Positions 13,396 to 17,999 of a stretch of DNA of 17,999 nucleotides are shown in pieces. Origin of the DNA: CAYVZU01 sp964455935 (lineage in GTDB: Bacteria; Fibrobacterota; CAYVZU01); assembly GCA_964455935.1 (NCBI GenBank), contig CAYVZU010000080.1, forward strand, positions 1-17,999, read 5' to 3'. Both the position numbers and the translations under genes were made by a program. The notes below the pieces were generated by a model. That model was given only the letters and a program-made list of their open reading frames with translations, was not told the origin of the DNA and searched no databases. Every line of letters begins with the position of its first letter. The stretch's first letter is position 1.

Positions 13396-13442
13396 GGCCG
13401 TTCCATGCTGAGCGCCAATTACTGGGCTTTGGCCCGCAGGGA

Positions 13443-14660
13443 CTAGGGTCTTTCTGTTCGCCGCTTGAGAGCGGCCGTGCGAATGGGCAATCCAAACAAA
13501 CGGATGAATCCAGTCGCGTCCTTCTGGTCGTAGAGTTGCAGGTCGTCCGTGAAAGACGAGAGCTTCACCGAATACAATGAGTTCGGCGATTTGGCACCTG
13601 CGGGCCGGATATTCCCTTTATACAGTTTCAGTCGCACTTCACCCGTCACGTTTTTCTGCGTTGCATCCACAAAGGCATCCAACGCGCTGCGCAGAGGCGT
13701 GAACCATTGGCCAAAATAAACCAGTTCGGCATAGCGCTGCGCCACCAAGGCCTTGTAGTGGAGCGTATCGCGGTCCAGAACGAGGCGCTCCAGTTCACCA
13801 TGAGCATAGTAGAGAACGCTGCCGCCGGGCGTCTCATACACTCCGCGCGATTTCATTCCAACCAGCCGGTTCTCGACCATATCGCAATGGCCCACGCCGT
13901 GGCGCGCGCCGATCTCATTGAGCTTCTGAACCAGGGCCACAGGCGAAAGCGCTTTGCCGTTGACGGACACGGGCGTGCCTTTCTCAAAACTGATTGTCAC
14001 GTGCTCCGCCTTACCGGGTGCCTTTTCAGGCGTGGTCGAAATTGTATAGACCCGGTCCTGCGGCTCGTTCCACGGATCCTCCAACTCGCCGCCTTCGTGC
14101 GACAGGTGCCACAGGTTGCCGTCTTCGCTGTAGATTTTCTTCTTCGTTTGCGTGATGGGCACGTTGTGCTTGCGCGCGTAGTCGATGGCCTCTTCACGCG
14201 AGCGGATGGTCCAGCGATCGTCCTTCCACGGTGCGATAATTTTGATACGCGGGTCAAAATGCATGTACGTTAGTTCAAAGCGAACCTGGTCATTGCCTTT
14301 TCCCGTTGCGCCATGCGAGACAGCGTCGGCCTTCTCCTTCTTCGCCACTTCCATCTGGATCTTGGCGATGAGCGGACGGGCATGCGACGTGCCCAGGAGA
14401 TACTTGCCTTCGTAAACGGCGCCCGCGCGAAGAGTGGGAAAGATGAAGTCCGTCACAAATTCCTGCTTCAGGTCCGTCACGTAACATTTGCTGGCACCGG
14501 TGGCCAGGGCTTTTTTTCGCACGGCCTTCATGTCGTCGCCCTGACCCAGGTCGGCGCACATGGCGATCACTTCACAGCCGTAATTCTCCTTCAGCCACGG
14601 AATGATGATGGATGTATCCAAACCACCGGAATACGCGAGAACGACTTTGCGAACACTCAT
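13443..14660 (-). CDS. argG: Argininosuccinate synthase
   Basis: Joins citrulline and aspartate with ATP to form argininosuccinate in cytoplasmic arginine synthesis. The 405 aa are typical. The PP-loop VLAYSGGLDTS is at 7-17, YEGKYLLGTSHARPLIAK at 83-100 and HGATGKGNDQVRFEL at 116-130. WNEPQDRVYTI and the GVGHCDMVENRLVGMKSRGVYETPG block are also present. Start ATG 14660 has AAAGGAG upstream. No other arg gene is in the window. It faces the AraC gene convergently across the intron remnant. About 120 bp separate it from the upstream secreted protein gene, enough for its own promoter, though none with clear consensus boxes was found and no arginine operator was recognised. Confidence 0.97.
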   Translation of the reverse strand: MSVRKVVLAYSGGLDTSIIIPWLKENYGCEVIAMCADLGQGDDMKAVRKKALATGASKCYVTDLKQEFVTDFIFPTLRAGAVYEGKYLLGTSHARPLIAKIQMEVAKKEKADAVSHGATGKGNDQVRFELTYMHFDPRIKIIAPWKDDRWTIRSREEAIDYARKHNVPITQTKKKIYSEDGNLWHLSHEGGELEDPWNEPQDRVYTISTTPEKAPGKAEHVTISFEKGTPVSVNGKALSPVALVQKLNEIGARHGVGHCDMVENRLVGMKSRGVYETPGGSVLYYAHGELERLVLDRDTLHYKALVAQRYAELVYFGQWFTPLRSALDAFVDATQKNVTGEVRLKLYKGNIRPAGAKSPNSLYSVKLSSFTDDLQLYDQKDATGFIRLFGLPIRTAALKRRTERP

Positions 14661-14780
14661 ATCGGCTCCTTTGCCATGTTTGGAGAAAAGAAAATACTTC
14701 TTTCTATCCTGAAGCAGGAATCGAAGCCCTTGCAGTCTGCTCCCGGTTGCGTGCTGCGGCAGGATCGGTCGCAGTGAAAA

Positions 14781-15437
14781 TCAGGAGCGAAGAGACTTTC
14801 CCACGTATTTCTCAAAATCCGCGAGAACGCCGGGGTAGACGATCTTTGACACGATTCGGAAGAGCCAGTCGGGAATCCAGATCCGCGGGTCCACACAGGC
14901 GACCATGGCCGCGCGTGTGGTGCCGTTGCCCAGGTCGCGGAGGCGCCAGTAAATGTTGAACTGCTCATATTCCACGGCGAGAATGCCGTCCTCTTCTTTG
15001 CGAAACTGCGCGTTGAGCTTCTCGTTGTGGTTCTGGTTGATGAACATCCGGTAATCGTTCCCGTCGTTCACAATAGAATCGATATCGCAGAGAAACCACG
15101 ATTTGGCGAACGCCACACTCACCACGATCAGATACGTCCCCAAACGGCAACTGTCATTGGGAATCCGGCGCCCCTTGCGGACGAAGGTGGCCGCCCTCCC
15201 ATATTCCGGCACATTCTCAAGTTTGGCCCGAATTGCCTGAAGGGGGAAAGGCATTGTTCTGAACGTGGCCGCATAGTAGATGGTCGTGGGGTCCTTGAAG
15301 ACATGAACGAAGGTCTCCTGCCTCACGGGATTCCCGAACAGAAATACGCTGTCGGTTTTGCGCTCAAACGATTCCGGGATGGTGTAGGCAAGGCAATTGG
15401 CCGCAAACAGGAAGAAGAGGAGCGGAGCGCATCTCAT
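14781..15437 (-). CDS. Predicted secreted START/SRPBCC-like protein
   Basis: Unrecognised protein of 218 aa with an N-terminal signal peptide (RCAPLLFFLFAANCLA, about 2-17). The remainder has the layout of START/SRPBCC lipid- or ligand-binding folds: an early WFLCDIDSI strand, a central EYEQFNIYWRLRDLGNGTTRAAM strand pair and a C-terminal amphipathic helix after VDPRIWIPDWLFR. The phrase DPxxWIPDWL is reminiscent of START domains. This is a fold-level guess, not a function. ATG 15437 has no clear ribosome-binding site. Oddly, its first bases (ATGAGATGCGCTC) share 12 nt with the inverted repeat at 12005-12105. It lies 61 bp downstream of another secreted-protein gene on the same strand, so the two may be co-expressed. 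Confidence 0.55.
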   Translation of the reverse strand: MRCAPLLFFLFAANCLAYTIPESFERKTDSVFLFGNPVRQETFVHVFKDPTTIYYAATFRTMPFPLQAIRAKLENVPEYGRAATFVRKGRRIPNDSCRLGTYLIVVSVAFAKSWFLCDIDSIVNDGNDYRMFINQNHNEKLNAQFRKEEDGILAVEYEQFNIYWRLRDLGNGTTRAAMVACVDPRIWIPDWLFRIVSKIVYPGVLADFEKYVGKSLRS

Positions 15438-15498
15438 GAAACAATCGATTTAATTGCTGCTTGATTCGTCGGCGCTCTTTTTTTGATGCATTTGCACC

Positions 15499-16374
15499 CT
15501 ATTGAAGGCACCAGATGTATTCTGCCTTGCGTTCAAAACCATCATAGACCAGGACATAGCCGCCCTGATTGTATCCGCTCTGCCAAAAGAGCAGTTCCGA
15601 CCGTCCGTCATTGTCAAAATCGCCGCATTCGACCAATTCCATCCCGCGGCCCATGTGGTCCACGCTGCTCCCGGCGATCAGAAACCAGTTGGACGACCAT
15701 TCGGGCTGTGCCTGCCCGCCACAGTTGGTTTTCTTTGGGTCGAGCCCGGCCGATATCAGCATAGGTCCTTTCGATGATTTGTAACTTCGGCCGATCACAA
15801 TGTCCTCGGACTTGAACCGAAACGGCACCATCTCGTTTTCCCGGCACCGCAGGGCCTTGAACCGGCCGATTACAAGCTTCAACGGCTGATGCAAGCGACT
15901 CCGGTACTCGGGGCCCGGTAGAAAGGGCCGCCATTTGTCCGGATCATTGATGAAAGGCTTCGAAACCAGCAAAAGAGGACGGCATTCGAAAACCGTGCCC
16001 TTGCGGGTGAAGCGGCCGCTTTCAGCTTTGATCTTGGGCACGGTATCCGCCGTATCGACCGAATAGATTTTATCGCGCTTGTAGCTCCAAGCATAAAATT
16101 CGCTTTCCGCCAATGGAATGTCCTTCAGGTGCACGGCACCTACGTTGCGTCCGTTGCAGGCCATGACCCACTCTTTTCCGGTCAGTTCGTAGCGCGCGCA
16201 AAGCCGGCTGTCTTCCAGGGCGATCCAGCGGTCTTTTTCCTTCGCGAACAGGAGCCGGGCGGCCGCGCTGTTTTTGCCTGCGACGGAGACCTCTTCAAGA
16301 ACACCCAGCACGACCTCTTGGGCATGGAGACCTTCGAAAGCGGCCAGAAGAATTGCCAATACAATACGGTGCAT
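15499..16374 (-). CDS. Predicted secreted protein with FG-GAP/VCBS-type calcium motif
   Basis: Protein of about 291 aa with a signal peptide (HRIVLAILLAAFEGLHAQ). Near the C-terminus it carries ECGDFDNDGRSELLFWQSG, an FG-GAP/VCBS-type repeat in which the D-x-D-x-D-G loop binds calcium in known proteins; the segment then closes with GGYVLVYDG. The rest is not recognised. ATG 16374 was preferred to an in-frame GTG at 16416 because it places the signal peptide at the N-terminus and leaves a 7-bp gap after sdaA rather than a 35-bp overlap. It is immediately downstream of the L-serine dehydratase gene, but a functional link between the two is not evident. One FG-GAP motif is few compared with the several of a full propeller. 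Confidence 0.65.
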   Translation of the reverse strand: MHRIVLAILLAAFEGLHAQEVVLGVLEEVSVAGKNSAAARLLFAKEKDRWIALEDSRLCARYELTGKEWVMACNGRNVGAVHLKDIPLAESEFYAWSYKRDKIYSVDTADTVPKIKAESGRFTRKGTVFECRPLLLVSKPFINDPDKWRPFLPGPEYRSRLHQPLKLVIGRFKALRCRENEMVPFRFKSEDIVIGRSYKSSKGPMLISAGLDPKKTNCGGQAQPEWSSNWFLIAGSSVDHMGRGMELVECGDFDNDGRSELLFWQSGYNQGGYVLVYDGFERKAEYIWCLQ

Positions 16375-16381
16375 GTCCGGT

Positions 16382-17602
16382 TTACGCCCTTTGGGCGCCG
16401 CCCTTTGTTTGAGCACGCTTTTCGTAAACCTGGGCCAAACCTCCCCGGCTTGTTTCGCGGTACAAACTCGGCAAAGCGCGGCCGGTCTCCAGCATCACGC
16501 TGATCACCTCGTCAAGGCTGATATGGTGGGTGCCGTCGGATAGCAGCGCAAAGCGGCTGCAGCTGAGAGCCCGGGTTGCGGCATGCGCGTTGCGCTCGAT
16601 GCAGGGAATCTGCACCAGGCCGGCGACAGGGTCGCAGGTTAGCCCTAGATGATGCTCCAAAGCCATTTCCGCCGCATATTCGCTTTGGTCAGGCGTGGCC
16701 CCAAAGATGTGCGCGGCCGCCGCCGCCGCCATGGCGCAAGCCGCACCCACTTCACCTTGGCAGCCTACCACCGCGCCGGAGATCGAGCCGTTGTGCTTAA
16801 TCAGGTTGCCCACGAGCCCTGCCACGGCCAAACCGCGCAGAATCTCGCTTTGGGTCACGTTTCTTTCCTGCTGCAAATAGAAAAGGACCGCGGGAAGAAC
16901 TCCGCTGGCACCGCACGTGGGCGCTGTCACGACCCGGCCGCCGGATGCATTCTCCTCGGCAACGGCATAGCTATAGGCGGCCAGCAGGGCTTCAGACCGG
17001 AATTCGGCATCGAGTTCCTGGGCCCGGCCGTGGAAGGACCGCGCTTTGCGCTCCAGGTTCAGCCCGCCGGGCAAAGCGCCCCGGGCACCAAGTCCTCTCT
17101 GGAGGCAATCGCGCATGGCCGCCCACACTTCGCCCAAAAAATCCCAGATGCCCGCGCCCTCGGCGGCTTCAACATATTGGCAAAGGGTTTGCCGCGAGCG
17201 GCGGCTATGCCCCAGCACGCCCGCCATGTCCTGAAAGCTGTAGCCGGCCTCATCCGCGGTCTCGCTGAGGAGCGCTCCGCCGCCTACGCTGTGGTCCTCC
17301 CGCGAACCGAGAACCTGGCCCGCGGGGCCAATGGCCTCAAACCGCATTCCACAAGCGTGCGGCGGGAGTTCCTCATTGGGCTTCCATTGGATTTCGACGG
17401 GCTTTGGCGCAAAAACTTCGGTGATGGCGCGATCGGTCAAATGCCCTTTGGCCGTTGCCGCAAGGCTACCAAAGAGGGTGATTCGAAATGAAGGGGAACC
17501 CGGATGCAAGAGAAGAAACTCTTCCGCAGCCTTGCGGGGCGCCATCGTGTGGCTGCTGGAAGGGCCGTTCCCAATCCGGAAGAGGTGGCGGATCGATTTC
17601 AC
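16382..17602 (-). CDS. sdaA: L-serine ammonia-lyase (iron-sulfur L-serine dehydratase), single chain
   Basis: Deaminates L-serine to pyruvate with a [4Fe-4S] cluster. The protein has the N-terminal LFRIGNGPSSSHT (7-19), EENASGGRVVTAPTCGASGV (217-235, alternative C230), GCQGEVG (280-286) and LTCDPVAGLVQIPCIERN (321-338). Cys281, Cys323 and Cys334 keep the 42- and 11-residue spacing of the known cluster ligands. C-terminal YRETSRGGLAQV is present. At 406 aa it is about 50 residues shorter than E. coli SdaA, the loss lying mainly in the N-terminal domain. The start is GTG 17602: it gives the family N-terminus (KSIRHLFRIG) and no upstream start fits. The ribosome-binding site is weak. The following secreted-protein gene begins 7 bp after its stop. 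Confidence 0.93.
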   Translation of the reverse strand: MKSIRHLFRIGNGPSSSHTMAPRKAAEEFLLLHPGSPSFRITLFGSLAATAKGHLTDRAITEVFAPKPVEIQWKPNEELPPHACGMRFEAIGPAGQVLGSREDHSVGGGALLSETADEAGYSFQDMAGVLGHSRRSRQTLCQYVEAAEGAGIWDFLGEVWAAMRDCLQRGLGARGALPGGLNLERKARSFHGRAQELDAEFRSEALLAAYSYAVAEENASGGRVVTAPTCGASGVLPAVLFYLQQERNVTQSEILRGLAVAGLVGNLIKHNGSISGAVVGCQGEVGAACAMAAAAAAHIFGATPDQSEYAAEMALEHHLGLTCDPVAGLVQIPCIERNAHAATRALSCSRFALLSDGTHHISLDEVISVMLETGRALPSLYRETSRGGLAQVYEKRAQTKGGAQRA

Positions 17603-17713
17603 GATGGTGGTTCCGGCATTCGGTTTGATCGTTTTCGGCGATAATTGACAATGAATGGAAATCTACAACAAGCAAGGGCGGAATTTCCAGAGTTGCCGGA
17701 TGAGATGGGCGGT

Positions 17714-17999
17714 TCACGATCCGGCTGCTCTGCGAAGCTCCCGCATGCACCGGATCAGTGCGTCGAGTTGGTAACTGGCATTGAGGCCGCTTGGGTTGGG
17801 TAGAATCCACAATCGTGTTTGGCCGATGGTCCGGGGTTGGAGTCCGAGCTTTGCGTCCGGCTCGCAAAAGGCCTGCCGGTAGGCGTCGATTCCCAGCACG
17901 GCAACGAATTTTGGGCGGTACCGGCGGATCTTCCGGGCCAGCCGAGTTCGTCCCCGCCGGAGTTCTTCATTTGAGAGATCCGCTGCGCCGGCCGTGGTT
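17714..17999 (-). CDS. mug: G/U mismatch-specific uracil-DNA glycosylase Mug, C-terminal part
   Basis: Partial gene: the window end removes the N-terminus and the frame is open to 17999. The 94 visible codons read ADLSNEELRRGRTRLARKI..., then FVAVLGIDAYRQAFCEP and LWILPNPSGLNASYQLDAL, ending in RRAAGS. LPNPSGLNA is the active-site loop that grips the mismatched base pair in the Mug/TDG family, which removes uracil or thymine opposite guanine. The catalytic N-terminal motif (GINPG in known enzymes) lies outside the window. It ends 111 bp before the sdaA start on the same strand; the 17603-17713 gap holds nothing recognised. Confidence 0.9.
   Translation of the reverse strand, partial: TTAGAADLSNEELRRGRTRLARKIRRYRPKFVAVLGIDAYRQAFCEPDAKLGLQPRTIGQTRLWILPNPSGLNASYQLDALIRCMRELRRAAGS

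Noticed and set aside
13106..13495. 129-aa minus-strand frame in the gap between araC and argG, and a 100-aa frame at 12973-13275
   Set aside because: They overlap the ends of both flanking genes and the intron-like RNA region, with no domain pattern.
15476..15485. T-run near 15480 as a terminator
   Set aside because: It reads as A on the minus strand, on which both adjacent genes are encoded, and has no stem before it.
1..17999. CRISPR arrays, rRNA or tRNA genes, and toxin-antitoxin or phage genes
   Set aside because: No regularly spaced repeats, no tRNA cloverleaf other than the tmRNA ends, and no integrase, cas or toxin family proteins were recognised.

Overview
This window looks like a chromosomal segment of a Gram-negative bacterium of moderately high GC (judged by eye). 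The evidence is a secretin, a lipoprotein and a PorV/PorQ-type beta-barrel protein. The order folK, deoxynucleoside kinase, panB, panC together with a PorV/PorQ-like protein suggests the FCB superphylum or a neighbouring lineage. That placement is inference, because no rRNA or other firm taxonomic marker is present.

Layout. (1) 18-380, minus strand: a tmRNA (ssrA) with a readable tag, ANDDYAYAMAA. (2) 512-3392, plus strand: compact folate, nucleotide and pantothenate genes (folK, deoxynucleoside kinase, panB, panC). (3) 3404-10429, plus strand: two tandem STAS-domain proteins, a PorV/PorQ-like outer-membrane protein, CpaB, a lipoprotein with Ig-like regions, a CpaC/RcpA secretin and a TadA/CpaF ATPase fused to an N-terminal FHA domain. 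Together these are one half of a Tad (tight adherence) pilus or secretion machine. The run ends in a 50-codon ORF coupled to cpaF, and no tadB, tadC, prepilin or prepilin peptidase gene follows. (4) 10448-13400: an accessory block. It holds an ADP-ribosylglycohydrolase family gene on the minus strand, a divergent AraC-family regulator, a perfect 20-bp inverted repeat between them that overlaps the predicted -35 boxes in both directions, and what looks like the 5' RNA part of a group II intron without its reverse transcriptase. (5) 13443-17999, minus strand: argG, a secreted START/SRPBCC-like protein, a secreted protein with an FG-GAP-type calcium motif, L-serine dehydratase, and the C-terminal part of a Mug DNA glycosylase cut by the window edge.

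How the parts may work together. The secretin, CpaB and FHA-CpaF should form the outer-membrane pore, its periplasmic partner and the cytoplasmic motor. The PorV-like protein and the Ig-like lipoprotein are candidate envelope accessories. The STAS pair (serine-phosphorylation switches in known relatives) and the FHA domain (phosphothreonine reader) suggest that the machine is under phospho-control. The accessory block lies exactly where the rest of the tad operon would be expected, so the operon may have been truncated by insertion or rearrangement. The most unusual items are the STAS-STAS-PorV-Tad arrangement, the symmetric inverted repeat and divergent promoters at 11991-12119, and the unannotated group II intron remnant before argG.
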